This document shows, in pieces, positions 25,495-33,770 of a stretch of 64,000 bases of DNA. The position numbers and the translations under genes are program-made. Source of the stretch: Dyadobacter sp. CY312 (GTDB lineage Bacteria; Bacteroidota; Bacteroidia; Cytophagales; Spirosomataceae); NCBI RefSeq assembly GCF_021390535.1, contig NZ_JAJUXG010000001.1, positions 62,001-126,000 of the forward strand. Reading direction: 5' to 3'. The notes beneath the pieces are model-generated. The model had not been told where the DNA came from. It ran no database searches and was given only the letters and a program-made list of their open reading frames with translations. The first letter of the stretch is position 1; every line of letters begins with the position of its first letter.

Positions 25495-26823
25495 ATGATG
25501 ATTCCAACATACGTTTCGGCAGATCAGGCGGTAAAATACGTTCAGTCGGGCGACAGGGTTTTTATTCACGGCAGTGCGGCAACGCCCGTGCATTTGGTGA
25601 AGGCTTTGCAAAACCGTCATTGGGAATTGAAAAATGTAGAGCTCATCAGTATCACAACGCTGGGAGATGTCGACTTCAATAATCCTGTTCACCATAAAAG
25701 CTTCTTTTTTAACTCACTTTTTGTATCCGGTGCTACCAGGTCTGTTGTCAACAGCGACTACGGCGATTATGTGCCGATTTTTTTGAGCCAGATTCCCCAG
25801 CTTATCAAAAGCGGGCAAATGCCGGTGGATGTAGCCATGGTGCAGGTTTCACCTCCGGATGCCCACGGCTTTTGCTCGCTGGGTACCTCCGTTGACATTG
25901 CCCGGGCGGTGGTGGACACGGCAAGATATGTGATCGCTCAGGTGAATCCCAACATGCCACGTACACACGGTGACGGCTTCGTTCACGTAAGCAAGTTTGA
26001 TGCTCTGGTTTGGCATGAATCGGACCTGCCTGAGGTGGATTATTCCCTTAATGCAAAGCCTGCAGTTGTTCAGATAGGTGAAAATGTTGCGTCTCTGATC
26101 GAAGACGGTGCTACTCTTCAGGTTGGGATCGGAGCAATTCCTGATCAGGTTTTGAAAAATCTTACCCATCACAAAAACCTGGGACTGCACACAGAAATGT
26201 TGTCAGACGGGGTTATCCCACTCATTGAGAATGGGGTGATCAATAATAGCCTCAAAAAACTCAATCGTGGAAAGTCTGTAACGTCGTTTATGGTCGGCAC
26301 CAGGCGGTTGTATGATTTTGTGAATGACAATCCGGCGGTTCGTGTCATGGACATCGGTTATGTGAACGATACAAGTATCATTCGCCAGAATCAGAAGGTT
26401 ACTGCTATAAACTCAGCGCTGGAACTTGATCTTACCGGACAGGTTTGTGCTGATTCTCTGGGCACCTACCAGTATTCGGGTATTGGCGGACAAATGGATT
26501 TCATCCACGGCGCTTCTTTGTCGGAAGGTGGAAAGCCCATTATTGCCTTGCCTTCGGTTACATCAAAAGGAGAATCCCGGATCGTTCCGTTTCTGAGAGA
26601 AGGAGCGGGTGTGGTTACCACCAGAGGGCACATTCATTGGGTAGTAACCGAATATGGAATGGTTGATCTTTTTGGGAAAAGCCTGAAACAAAGAGCAAGA
26701 GAATTAATTAGTATTGCCCATCCCGATCACCGTGAAGCTTTGGAAAAAGCATTCTGTGAACGTTTTGGAAGTTATCAGAGACCGGCAGTAACTAGCTTGT
26801 CAGAAAGAGTTTTTCATCCGTAA
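25495..26823 (+). CDS. Acetyl-CoA hydrolase/4-hydroxybutyrate CoA-transferase family enzyme
   Basis: About 442 residues from the ATG at 25495 (a TTG two codons earlier is also possible). A class I CoA-transferase that moves CoA between carboxylic acids through a glutamyl-CoA intermediate. Seen: SGDRVFIHGSAATPVHLVKAL at the start, QVSPPDAHGFCSLGTSVD, QVGIGAIPDQVLKNL, the presumed catalytic glutamate in LGLHTEMLSDG, and the CoA-site GGQMDFIHGASLSEGGKPIIALPS. The ending TTRGHIHWVVTEYGMVDLFGKSLKQRA is typical. The acid substrate (acetate, succinate or 4-hydroxybutyrate) is not decided by sequence. It is a single gene with a terminator. Confidence 0.9.
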   Translation: MMIPTYVSADQAVKYVQSGDRVFIHGSAATPVHLVKALQNRHWELKNVELISITTLGDVDFNNPVHHKSFFFNSLFVSGATRSVVNSDYGDYVPIFLSQIPQLIKSGQMPVDVAMVQVSPPDAHGFCSLGTSVDIARAVVDTARYVIAQVNPNMPRTHGDGFVHVSKFDALVWHESDLPEVDYSLNAKPAVVQIGENVASLIEDGATLQVGIGAIPDQVLKNLTHHKNLGLHTEMLSDGVIPLIENGVINNSLKKLNRGKSVTSFMVGTRRLYDFVNDNPAVRVMDIGYVNDTSIIRQNQKVTAINSALELDLTGQVCADSLGTYQYSGIGGQMDFIHGASLSEGGKPIIALPSVTSKGESRIVPFLREGAGVVTTRGHIHWVVTEYGMVDLFGKSLKQRARELISIAHPDHREALEKAFCERFGSYQRPAVTSLSERVFHP

Positions 26824-26846
26824 ACCCGTCCCTCATAAATTCAGAT

Positions 26847-26877
26847 GCCGGGTCTCAAATTTGGGATCTGGCTTTTT
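26847..26877. terminator. Intrinsic terminator, probably bidirectional
   Basis: The stem GCCGGGTCTC (26847-26856) / GGGATCTGGC (26863-26872), with some G-T pairs, is followed by TTTTT. It lies between convergent genes. Confidence 0.7.
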
Positions 26878-26878
26878 A

Positions 26879-27112
26879 CTATATGACTACCACCAGATCC
26901 GGTTCCCCTTCATTGCTTTCTGGAGTGACCGAATAGCTTAGCGCTATACGCTTTCCTGTCAGACTTGCTTCTTCCAGCTTTTGGAAAACATTCTCTTCTC
27001 CTTCAATTTTTAGAGCTTCAAATAAAAGGTTTCCATAGCGAAATTCCGGTGAACCAAAGCCGCTTCGCAGGGCGGCAGATTGATGATGATCGAATAATTC
27101 CTTTCCAGTCAT
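26879..27112 (-). CDS. Small hypothetical protein
   Basis: 77 residues from the ATG at 27110-27112 (MTGKELFDHHQSAALRSGFG). The longer frame needs a TTG start. The protein is acidic at the C-terminus and ends EGEPDLVVVI. There is no signal peptide, cysteine or known motif. It lies directly downstream of the cysteine-rich lipoprotein genes on the same strand, after a gap of 112 bp. The start is uncertain. Confidence 0.5.
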   Translation of the reverse strand: MTGKELFDHHQSAALRSGFGSPEFRYGNLLFEALKIEGEENVFQKLEEASLTGKRIALSYSVTPESNEGEPDLVVVI

Positions 27113-27224
27113 GGGGTAAGAGCTTTTGGTTTTACACGGCTTACCCGACAAGGATGGTATTTTCGTCAACAAAGTTGCATGGCATTTGTAAAATTTCGAT
27201 TTCTCTAAACCGAAAAGGAAAAGA

Positions 27225-27647
27225 TTAGTTTACCACAATTTTCACCTCTCCTTCATTGATCACAACATGACAGCAATCGTGAGCGACTGTATATGTTTGA
27301 GAAATCACTTCAACACCGTTTTTTATACCTGTAAATTTGAATTCTTTACCACAACGGTCGGTGAATTGAAACAGCTGGTCTTCTGCAACGGGATATTCTC
27401 CGGTAATACTGGCCAGGGAATCCCTGCTGTCCGTCTGAAGGTTAAATTTCAGGTTATCTTCAACTTTGGTGGTGTAGTACGAATCCAGAATATACGGTTG
27501 CCCAGCTGCGTTGGTAATCTCTATATTGAGAATGCGATATTCTTCGGTGCAGGCTCTGTTGTCTACACAGGCGCAAGGTGCAACATCTTCTTTGGTACAG
27601 GTAGTGAAGATACCCGTCAGGAAAATGAAAAGAATTATGTTTTTCAT
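27225..27647 (-). CDS. Cysteine-rich lipoprotein, paralogue 1 (HDCCHV)
   Basis: 140 residues with a lipoprotein signal (IILFIFLTGIFTTCTKED, lipid cysteine about 17). The mature part has the pattern C-A-C-x-x-x-x-A-C-T (APCACVDNRACTEE), YILDSYYT, DRCGKEFKFTGIKNGVEVISQTYTVAHDCCHV and a short beta end. The next gene upstream (27740) matches it domain for domain, including the cysteines, GKPYQLDSY, FLFTGIKNN and IGHDCCHV. The paired cysteines with histidines suggest disulfides or metal binding. No family is recognised. Confidence 0.7.
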   Translation of the reverse strand: MKNIILFIFLTGIFTTCTKEDVAPCACVDNRACTEEYRILNIEITNAAGQPYILDSYYTTKVEDNLKFNLQTDSRDSLASITGEYPVAEDQLFQFTDRCGKEFKFTGIKNGVEVISQTYTVAHDCCHVVINEGEVKIVVN

Positions 27648-27739
27648 GGCTTTAACGTTTAAGGTCAGTAAAGAATAGGCTCATGCTCTATTCTTGCTTA
27701 CACTTAAAAATCGCGCCATTATGAAAATAACCGCAGCTA

Positions 27740-28177
27740 TTATTCTAAAATAATATCTGTTACTCCTTTTAAAAGTTTGACGTGGCAGCAGTCGTGCCCA
27801 ATGGTGTAGGTATTCTCTATGACCGTTTTGTTATTTTTAATGCCTGTGAAAAGAAAATCTTCTCCACATTTTTGTATATTTTTTATGTTGGTATCTGCTG
27901 CCAGAATGTAATTTCCTGAGGCTTTGGCAATGGAATCGTAGCCTGTTTGAGAACCATGGAAAGGAACAAAAATTTGACCCGTTGAAACACGTTTAATCTG
28001 GTAAGAATCCAGTTGATAAGGTTTGCCGTTTTTGTCTTTTATAGCAATACCAACGCTCACAAATTGGTCGGTACAAACCTCCGTTCCCGAACAGGAGCAC
28101 GGTTGAAGGTTTGAGTTCTTCTCATTGCAACCCGGAAGTGCCAGCAAGAAGCAAAGTATGATCTGATAAGTTTTCAT
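27740..28177 (-). CDS. Cysteine-rich lipoprotein, paralogue 2 (HDCCHV)
   Basis: 145 residues, lipoprotein signal YQIILCFLLALPGCNEKN (Cys about 17). Mature part: QPCSCSGTEVCTDQF, GKPYQLDSYQIKRV, IQKCGEDFLFTGIKNNKTVIENTYTIGHDCCHVKLL. All cysteines of paralogue 1 are kept. The two genes are 92 bp apart and read in the same direction, a tandem duplication. The role is unknown; a surface metal-binding or redox-sensitive protein is one possibility. The MFS gene and its leader lie divergently upstream. Confidence 0.7.
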   Translation of the reverse strand: MKTYQIILCFLLALPGCNEKNSNLQPCSCSGTEVCTDQFVSVGIAIKDKNGKPYQLDSYQIKRVSTGQIFVPFHGSQTGYDSIAKASGNYILAADTNIKNIQKCGEDFLFTGIKNNKTVIENTYTIGHDCCHVKLLKGVTDIILE

Positions 28178-28296
28178 TGGTTGGATATTTTTTCATAGCC
28201 GACATATGTCCTGTTGTAAGATACGATTTTCGTAAAAATGGTTGTAATTCAAACCATTATATTTTTTCGCTAACAATCTGCTCGTAAATCTTCCTG

Positions 28297-28331
28297 TTTT
28301 GATATCGTGATATATAAAATTTGTACATTTG
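28297..28331 (+). promoter_or_regulatory. Promoter of the MFS leader
   Basis: TTTTG (28297-28301) and TACATTTG (28324-28331). The -7 box is a full match; the 22-bp spacer is longer than in the other promoters of the window. Transcription would begin about 28335, that is, at or just before the leader ATG at 28336. Confidence 0.6.
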
Positions 28332-28335
28332 CATT

Positions 28336-28401
28336 ATGAACAACAAACAGACGTATAGCCCGCTTGTCAACTGGAACCGCAAGGAACTCCGGGCAGGATA
28401 G
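28336..28401 (+). CDS. Possible 21-residue leader peptide
   Basis: The frame reads MNNKQTYSPLVNWNRKELRAG and stops with TAG at 28399-28401. It starts at about the predicted transcription start, so it would be leaderless or nearly so. Its last codons (CGG GCA GGA TAG) lie on the segment that can pair with the terminator's left arm. A ribosome on or near the stop would therefore change the fold. Peptide-mediated attenuation of efflux genes is known in other bacteria; whether this frame is translated is not shown. Confidence 0.45.
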   Translation: MNNKQTYSPLVNWNRKELRAG

Positions 28402-28466
28402 CTATACTTCATATTTGTAAAAATATCAGTACGTCCGCCCGGTGTTAAACCAGGCGGACTTTTTTT
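28353..28466 (+). ncRNA. Structured leader with terminator/antiterminator alternatives
   Basis: Upstream fold: GTATAGC (28353-28359) with GCTATAC (28401-28407), and inside it GCCCG (28358-28362) with CGGGC (28390-28394). Terminator: GTCCGCC-c-GGT (28433-28443) with ACC-a-GGCGGAC (28449-28459), then seven T (28460-28466). Alternative: 28389-28398 (CCGGGC-a-GGA) can pair with 28434-28442 (TCCGCCCGG) through nine base pairs and one bulged A, which would destroy the terminator. The three states exclude each other in part, as in riboswitches and attenuators. The ligand or signal is unknown. Confidence 0.65.
28433..28466 (+). terminator. Intrinsic terminator inside the MFS leader
   Basis: A 7-bp GC-rich stem extended by 3 bp after one mismatch, a 5-base loop and seven T. 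It ends 10 bp before the MFS start codon and after the only visible promoter, so it must act as an attenuator and not as an end-of-operon signal. Confidence 0.8.
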
Positions 28467-28475
28467 GTTACAGCT

Positions 28476-29690
28476 ATGATCAAAAGAATTTTACGAAGTT
28501 ACAAAACATCATTTAGTGGTTTGAGCAGGGAAACCTGGCTGTTGAGTATAGTTGTGCTTGTCAATCGCTGTGGTTACATGGCTGTGCCATTTATGAGTAT
28601 GTACATCACCCAAAGCCTGCACAGGAGTATTGCGGATGCCGGATTGATCATTACGCTTTTCGGAGTTGGATCCGTACTAGGGGCAATGGCTGGTGGTTTT
28701 CTTACTGACAAAATCGGTTTTCGACCGGTCCAGGTAGCGAGTTTGATTATTAGTGGGTTTCTGTTTGTACTTTTCTCACATGTAAATGACTTCGACGCAC
28801 TGTGCCTGCTTACGGTGGTATTGAGTTTTTTTGTTGAGGCGTTTAAACCCGCCAACAACTCCGCCATTGCATCGTATTCTACCCGTGAGAACATGACGAG
28901 ATCTTATGCCCTGAACAGACTCGCAACCAACATCGGCTTTGGCTTTGGTACCTCGGTAGGAGGTATTTTGGCGGCGATAGATTACCATCTGTTGTTTTGG
29001 GTCGATGGCGTTGTGTATGTTGCGGCGGGACTACTCATTGTTGTTTTGCTTCCAACGGCCAAACAATTTAAGAAACCGGAAAGCACAACCTCAGAAGAGA
29101 CAACTTCCATTTCACCTTGGAAGGATGTTTTTTTCCTGCGATTCATTGTAATGGTTACAATTTACATGATGGCCTTTGTGGTAATTTTCAGACTTGTACC
29201 TGTTTACTGGAAAGAGGAAATGCATATCGGTGAAGCAACAATTGGTATTTTGCTTGGGATGAACGGCGTTATTATCGCATTGTTCGAAATGGTGTTTATC
29301 CAGGTGCTTGGCAATCGCCGTCCTGATTTTCATTACATCATCTTCGGAATCCTCTTAACTACCATTGCATTCCTGTCTCTGCTTATGCCGGGTATTTCTG
29401 CATTGATTGCCGGCGCTTTGGCGGTGGTGTTTTTTACAATAGGTGAAATGCTAACCCTACCGTACATCAGCACTATTGTAATGTCCAGAACTACCGAGCT
29501 CAACCGGGGAAAGTATTCGGCTGCATATCAGTTATCCTGGTCCGTGGCGCAGGTTATCGGGCCGGCAAGTTGTGGATTTGTTGCAGAGAAATGGGGCTAC
29601 AATTCGCTTTGGATATTGTTGATTTTGATAACGTTAACATCGGCTCTGGGTTTCAAAATCCTTTACAGCCGTAAGTTAAGCGTGGGGTGA
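28476..29690 (+). CDS. MFS efflux transporter
   Basis: 404 residues and twelve predicted membrane helices of the major facilitator superfamily. The motif-A loop between helices 2 and 3 is GGFLTDKIGFRPVQVAS. A long central loop (KQFKKPESTTSEETTSISPWKD, about 195-217) separates the halves, and PASCGFVAEKWGYNSLWIL lies near the last helices. The subgroup resembles drug-efflux permeases. The ATG at 28476 follows the U tract of the leader terminator with almost no room for a normal ribosome site. Expression is therefore probably set by read-through of that terminator. A terminator at 29717 ends the gene. Confidence 0.9.
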   Translation: MIKRILRSYKTSFSGLSRETWLLSIVVLVNRCGYMAVPFMSMYITQSLHRSIADAGLIITLFGVGSVLGAMAGGFLTDKIGFRPVQVASLIISGFLFVLFSHVNDFDALCLLTVVLSFFVEAFKPANNSAIASYSTRENMTRSYALNRLATNIGFGFGTSVGGILAAIDYHLLFWVDGVVYVAAGLLIVVLLPTAKQFKKPESTTSEETTSISPWKDVFFLRFIVMVTIYMMAFVVIFRLVPVYWKEEMHIGEATIGILLGMNGVIIALFEMVFIQVLGNRRPDFHYIIFGILLTTIAFLSLLMPGISALIAGALAVVFFTIGEMLTLPYISTIVMSRTTELNRGKYSAAYQLSWSVAQVIGPASCGFVAEKWGYNSLWILLILITLTSALGFKILYSRKLSVG

Positions 29691-29716
29691 TTGATAACTC
29701 AGCAGGTATAATAAAT

Positions 29717-29755
29717 GCCCAACCTGATGGTCTTAACTCCGGGTTGGGCTTTTTT
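29717..29755 (+). terminator. Intrinsic terminator of the MFS gene
   Basis: GCCCAACC (29717-29724) and GGTTGGGC (29742-29749), a perfect 8-bp stem, then six T. Confidence 0.82.
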
Positions 29756-29779
29756 GTCTGTAACTACCTCCATCAAAAA

Positions 29780-30655
29780 TTACTTCACAGCAATTTGTCT
29801 CTTGAAAAACGTCCACGCTTCTTCGAAGAAGTCTATATCCGTCTGAAACTCATGTTTTCCATTGTTTACTTTCAATAGCGTAACCTCGGGTTTGTTCCGT
29901 TTTTTATGAGTAAAACTTTCTATTGTTATGGCATTTGTTGTGTCGGGATCTGGTAAAGTTTTACTCTTAGCGTCACCTTCGTATCCGGCAAGTTTGACCC
30001 AGTAGGCGAAAGATTGATCCGTTGACTGTACTGTTCCCAAAGTTAGGCCGGCGGTTTTCATTTCTCCTCCCGTGTAAGGATTTACAGGATCCGCAGTTCC
30101 ATTGATGATCAGGATGGGTACCGCCTTCTTTGACTCCTGGCAGTCCATATTTTCAGGAGTTGGCATGTTGGCTACCATGGCGCACACCGCTTTAAAAGTT
30201 TCAGGCATGGTGATAGCCATTTTGTAAGCCATTTGTCCGCCACCAGAAAAACCAGAAGCGAATACCTTCTGTTCATTCACACCATACTTTTTCTTAAAGT
30301 AGAGGATCATTGCGGTAAAAAATGCTTCCTCGTGAATATTGATGCGATTGGCCTCCACAACGGATGCTTTGCGACATTCATTCCAGTAGGATTTATATCC
30401 CTTCGGGTATACAAGAATAACGTTCTCACTGGCCGACTTTCCCTCCAATTTGACGGCATTCTTCATGAAATTCAAGGGGTTGTCTCCTGAACCATGAATG
30501 GCGAACATAAGGCTCACATCTTTACCGGAAGTTTTGGGCGCATTGAAATAAAACACACGGTAGTGTTTCTCAATCAAAATGGAGTCGGTTATGAGCTGAC
30601 CAAACGAGGGAATGGAACAAATAATAAGAAAGGCGGAGATTAGATTTCTGAACAT
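29780..30655 (-). CDS. Secreted PHB-depolymerase-like/LpqC esterase
   Basis: 291 residues from the ATG at 30653-30655, chosen because it opens a signal peptide (FRNLISAFLIICSIPSFGQ). Alpha/beta hydrolase of the LpqC/poly(3-hydroxybutyrate)-depolymerase type. Seen: LMFAIHGSGDNPLNFM (oxyanion-hole HGSG), VFASGFSGGGQMAYKMA (nucleophile in GFSGG), PILIINGTADPVNPYTGG (acid aspartate), and the late histidine in NNGKHEFQ. The substrate is an ester, perhaps feruloyl or acetyl groups on glycans; PHB itself is unlikely. Single gene. Confidence 0.87.
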   Translation of the reverse strand: MFRNLISAFLIICSIPSFGQLITDSILIEKHYRVFYFNAPKTSGKDVSLMFAIHGSGDNPLNFMKNAVKLEGKSASENVILVYPKGYKSYWNECRKASVVEANRINIHEEAFFTAMILYFKKKYGVNEQKVFASGFSGGGQMAYKMAITMPETFKAVCAMVANMPTPENMDCQESKKAVPILIINGTADPVNPYTGGEMKTAGLTLGTVQSTDQSFAYWVKLAGYEGDAKSKTLPDPDTTNAITIESFTHKKRNKPEVTLLKVNNGKHEFQTDIDFFEEAWTFFKRQIAVK

Positions 30656-30893
30656 TTTTCGGGAATAAGTAACTAATACTTGAAAACCTGAATATAGAAG
30701 GATTGTCTGATATTCTGCATTCATAGCCTATAAATAAAGGGTATAAATTAGCTTTGAATAGGTAGTAATTACAAGGAAACCGTAGCTGGAATTTACCGGA
30801 TATTCTGAACCTTTTGGCGCTTTCCCGAGTATGATGTGCGCTTTGAAGCTCTTTTAAAGTTAGATTTGTGCTACTAATCTTTGATATACAAAA

Positions 30894-31184
30894 ATGGCAG
30901 ACGTAAAATTACAACTTGGTGAAAGGGGCCGCGGCGCCTTTTATCTGGAAGAGAACGATGAAAAGCTGGGAGAAATGGTGATAGGCATTTCCGGAACGGC
31001 ATTAACCGTGTATCATACCGAAGTTGATCCCAAACATGAAGGAAAAGGTTTGGCAAAACTGATGTTTGAAGCAATGATAAAGTATGTAAGGGACAACAAT
31101 TTAACTCTGATACCATTGTGCCAATATGTGCATGCGCAGCTTAAACGCCATCCGGAGCTTTACGAAGATATCTGGAAAAAATAA
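30894..31184 (+). CDS. Small GNAT-like N-acetyltransferase (YjdJ type)
   Basis: 96 residues, the short N-acetyltransferase-related domain: RGAFYLEENDEKLGEMVIGISGTALTVYHTEVDPKHEGKGLAKLMFEAMIKYVRDNNLTLIPLCQYVHAQLKRHPEL in pieces. HEGKGLAKLM is the acetyl-CoA pyrophosphate loop (Q/R-x-x-G-x-G/A variant). The substrate is unknown. A TAGATTTG box (30861-30868) lies 26 bp upstream, with a weak partner box, and may be its promoter. Confidence 0.87.
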   Translation: MADVKLQLGERGRGAFYLEENDEKLGEMVIGISGTALTVYHTEVDPKHEGKGLAKLMFEAMIKYVRDNNLTLIPLCQYVHAQLKRHPELYEDIWKK

Positions 31185-31206
31185 CCGGAATGTATTTATT
31201 CCGGTT
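31183..31206. terminator. Compact hairpin over two stop codons
   Basis: AACCGGAAT (31183-31191) / ATTCCGGTT (31198-31206), 9 bp with a 6-base loop. It overlaps the stop codon of the GNAT gene and that of the convergent histidine kinase. There is no clear T run, so efficiency is uncertain. Confidence 0.5.
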
Positions 31207-33592
31207 GTGGCAGATAAATGATAAACCTTGATCCTTCGCCAGGTTTGCTTTTTGCGGTGATGTAACCATTGTGGTTTTGCACGACTTTTTTGCAAGATGC
31301 CAAACCTATTCCGGATCCGCTGTATTCGCTTTTTCCGTGCAGGCGCTGGAACATCTGGAAAATACGATCCACATATTTTTCCTCAAAACCAATACCGTTG
31401 TCTTCAATTGTTATCCTGCAATACCTGCGATTTCTGAGCAGGTGCGGGATTGAGGACAGCTCGACTCTGCCGGGCCGCTCTTCTGTTATTTTGATCATAG
31501 GTTCACGATCTGGTGAACGGTACTTTATCGCGTTACTTATCAGATTCTGCATCAACTGAACCAGTTGTCTTGGATTGCCATGCACTACGGAAAGATTACC
31601 GGTTTCTATTTTAGCGTTCTGTTCCTGAATGCCTATTTCAAGGTCGGAGATAACCTCACTAACGATTTTGTTTAAATCAACATTTACAAACTCCGTATCC
31701 TTCTTGCTAAGCCGTGAATACGTGAGCAAATCGTCTATCAGTAAGGACATTCTTCTTGCCGCATCCTGAATTCTGTTGAGCATAAAACTGCCATTCTCGT
31801 CCAATGAGTGGTTGTACTGCGATTGTAAACGGGAACTAAACGACTGAATCTTACGCAGCGGTTCCTGCATATCATGGCTAGCAGCGTATGCAAACTGTTC
31901 AAGATTATTGTTGGAATTAGTCAGTTCCTGATTGGTCAGATAAAGCTCGTTTGTTCTTTGTTCTACACGTTGTTCAAGTTCGTCGGCAAGTTGCCGGTAG
32001 CGTTCTTCACTTTCCTTAAGTTCTCTGGCTGAAATAACCTGGGCGCTCACATCAACCGCCATATCAATGATCGCAAAGACCTGCCCGTTTTTGTCGAGAA
32101 TAGGTTTGTAGGTAAAATCAAAATATATCGTTTGTTTAAGGCCGTCAATAACCAGGTCGGCCGGAGCGCCATAGGCATGATACGCTTTTCCGGTACGATA
32201 AACCTCATCCAGAATTTCCAGAAAATGCTGACCCACAAGCTCCGGTACAGCTTCACGCAGCGGTTTTCCTATAACGTCGGCACCTTTTCCCCAGAATTTG
32301 AGCATAGGTTCATTCGGTATTTCAATAACCATATCGGGCCCAACAAAAAGTGCCGTAGCAATGGGTGCCTGCTCGATCATACTCCTTAAATACTCCTCAC
32401 TGGCGCGCAACATTTGCTCCTTTTCAATACGATCGGTGATGTCGAGCACAATGCCTGAAAGCGATACACCTTTGTCAGAATTGTCGTACAGATAGCGTCC
32501 GATTACCTTCACCCAATGAACAGAATTATCGGTCCATATAAATCTTGCCTCATAATTCAGTTCTCCGGTTTCAGCCGCAACAACATATGCACCATCTCTG
32601 ACAGCAATATCGTCCGGATGAAGATGATCTATAAATATGCTTCTTGATAGATTTTCTGAAGTATTGCCGGTCAATATCCTTGCCATGGTGGGGGAGTATA
32701 CCAGCTCATTGCTGCTGACGTCAAGCAAAAAAGAACCTGCACCTGTTCCTTCAATGGTCATGGTGGCCTGTTGGTCTGCAAAATAGGCCTTTTCCTGGCT
32801 CGCGATCTGATCGGTGATATCCTGCGCGATGCCGGAAAAACGATCTACCTGATCACCTACAAAATAAGCCTGTCCTTTGCATTGCAACCAGCGTAATGTG
32901 TGTGTGCCAGGAATTACAGTTCTAAACTGGATGTTGTAAATACCGTCTGAACCGGGCGCTAGTGCTTGTTTTACGGCCGCCTGAACCCTCGGCCTGTCTT
33001 CGGGATGCAGATTTTGCAGGCTGCCTTCGTAACTCAGATTTTCTACTTCAGGAAAGCCAAAAAGTTCCCTGCATCGCTCATCCCAGGCGATCTGATTGGT
33101 GGCCGGATTGAGATTCCAGGTTCCAAGCTGAGCCGCTTTAAGCGCAAAACTGAGCATTTTCTCACTTTCTTCACGCGCATGCTGGTGAGCCATCTGTTCG
33201 GTGATGTCTTGCATGGAGCCCACCATTCTTATAGCCCTTCCATCTTTGTGAATGGTGTAACCGCGATCGTGTACATATGCGTATGAGCCATTTGCACGGC
33301 GAAATCTGTATTGGTCGGACCAGTTAGCGCCTCCGTTGTCTATTACCTCGTGGATGTACAAGAGAACTCTTTCCTGATCCTCAGGATGTATTCTGTTGTA
33401 CCAGGAGTCCGGACCAGGTTCAAGCTCTTCCACCGAAAAACCAAATATTTCCCTCATACCCTCGTTCCACCAAACGGTATTCGCATACAGGTCCCAATCC
33501 CAGATGACGTCGTGCGTGGCTTTTGCGACAAGATTAAATCTTTCGCTTGCCAATTCAGTTTCATTTTGAAGGTGAATATTATTCTCAATCAT
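31196..33592 (-). CDS. Multi-PAS sensor histidine kinase
   Basis: 798 residues from the ATG at 33590-33592 (the longer frame needs GTG). There is no membrane segment, so it senses in the cytoplasm. Four PAS/PAC units follow one another: about 15-130 (THDVIWDWDLYANTVWWNEG, then SMQDITEQ), 140-260, 275-390 and 400-520 (each ending near DITD, DITDR or DVSAQ). Next come a coiled coil, HisKA with the phospho-acceptor in AYAASHDMQEPLRKIQSF, and HATPase_c (LISNAIKYRSP, EDNGIGFEEKYVDRIFQMFQRLHG, GSGIGLASCKKVV). It resembles phytochrome-like bacterial kinases. No response regulator is adjacent. Confidence 0.92.
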   Translation of the reverse strand: MIENNIHLQNETELASERFNLVAKATHDVIWDWDLYANTVWWNEGMREIFGFSVEELEPGPDSWYNRIHPEDQERVLLYIHEVIDNGGANWSDQYRFRRANGSYAYVHDRGYTIHKDGRAIRMVGSMQDITEQMAHQHAREESEKMLSFALKAAQLGTWNLNPATNQIAWDERCRELFGFPEVENLSYEGSLQNLHPEDRPRVQAAVKQALAPGSDGIYNIQFRTVIPGTHTLRWLQCKGQAYFVGDQVDRFSGIAQDITDQIASQEKAYFADQQATMTIEGTGAGSFLLDVSSNELVYSPTMARILTGNTSENLSRSIFIDHLHPDDIAVRDGAYVVAAETGELNYEARFIWTDNSVHWVKVIGRYLYDNSDKGVSLSGIVLDITDRIEKEQMLRASEEYLRSMIEQAPIATALFVGPDMVIEIPNEPMLKFWGKGADVIGKPLREAVPELVGQHFLEILDEVYRTGKAYHAYGAPADLVIDGLKQTIYFDFTYKPILDKNGQVFAIIDMAVDVSAQVISARELKESEERYRQLADELEQRVEQRTNELYLTNQELTNSNNNLEQFAYAASHDMQEPLRKIQSFSSRLQSQYNHSLDENGSFMLNRIQDAARRMSLLIDDLLTYSRLSKKDTEFVNVDLNKIVSEVISDLEIGIQEQNAKIETGNLSVVHGNPRQLVQLMQNLISNAIKYRSPDREPMIKITEERPGRVELSSIPHLLRNRRYCRITIEDNGIGFEEKYVDRIFQMFQRLHGKSEYSGSGIGLASCKKVVQNHNGYITAKSKPGEGSRFIIYLPQPE

Positions 33593-33770
33593 TGTAAAAT
33601 TCTTCGTGACAGAGGTGCTGTAATACACTGGCTATATTGCCCTGAACAACCAAAATACGCGTATCTAATAAAATTAATAGTATAAATGTCTTTAATGGAG
33701 GTTTTATTAGGAAATTTTAAAGTAAAATTTCATTCTTGAAAAGTTTTCATCCCAGTTAAGCTGACTAACC

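Noticed and set aside
28353..28407. Match to a known riboswitch (guanidine, preQ1, ZTP, fluoride)
   Set aside because: None of the consensus cores I remember fits; left as unassigned structured leader.
30842..30868. TTTG/TAGATTTG as a promoter of the GNAT gene
   Set aside because: The spacer is 15 bp, shorter than in the clear promoters here (17-18); not strong enough for a feature.
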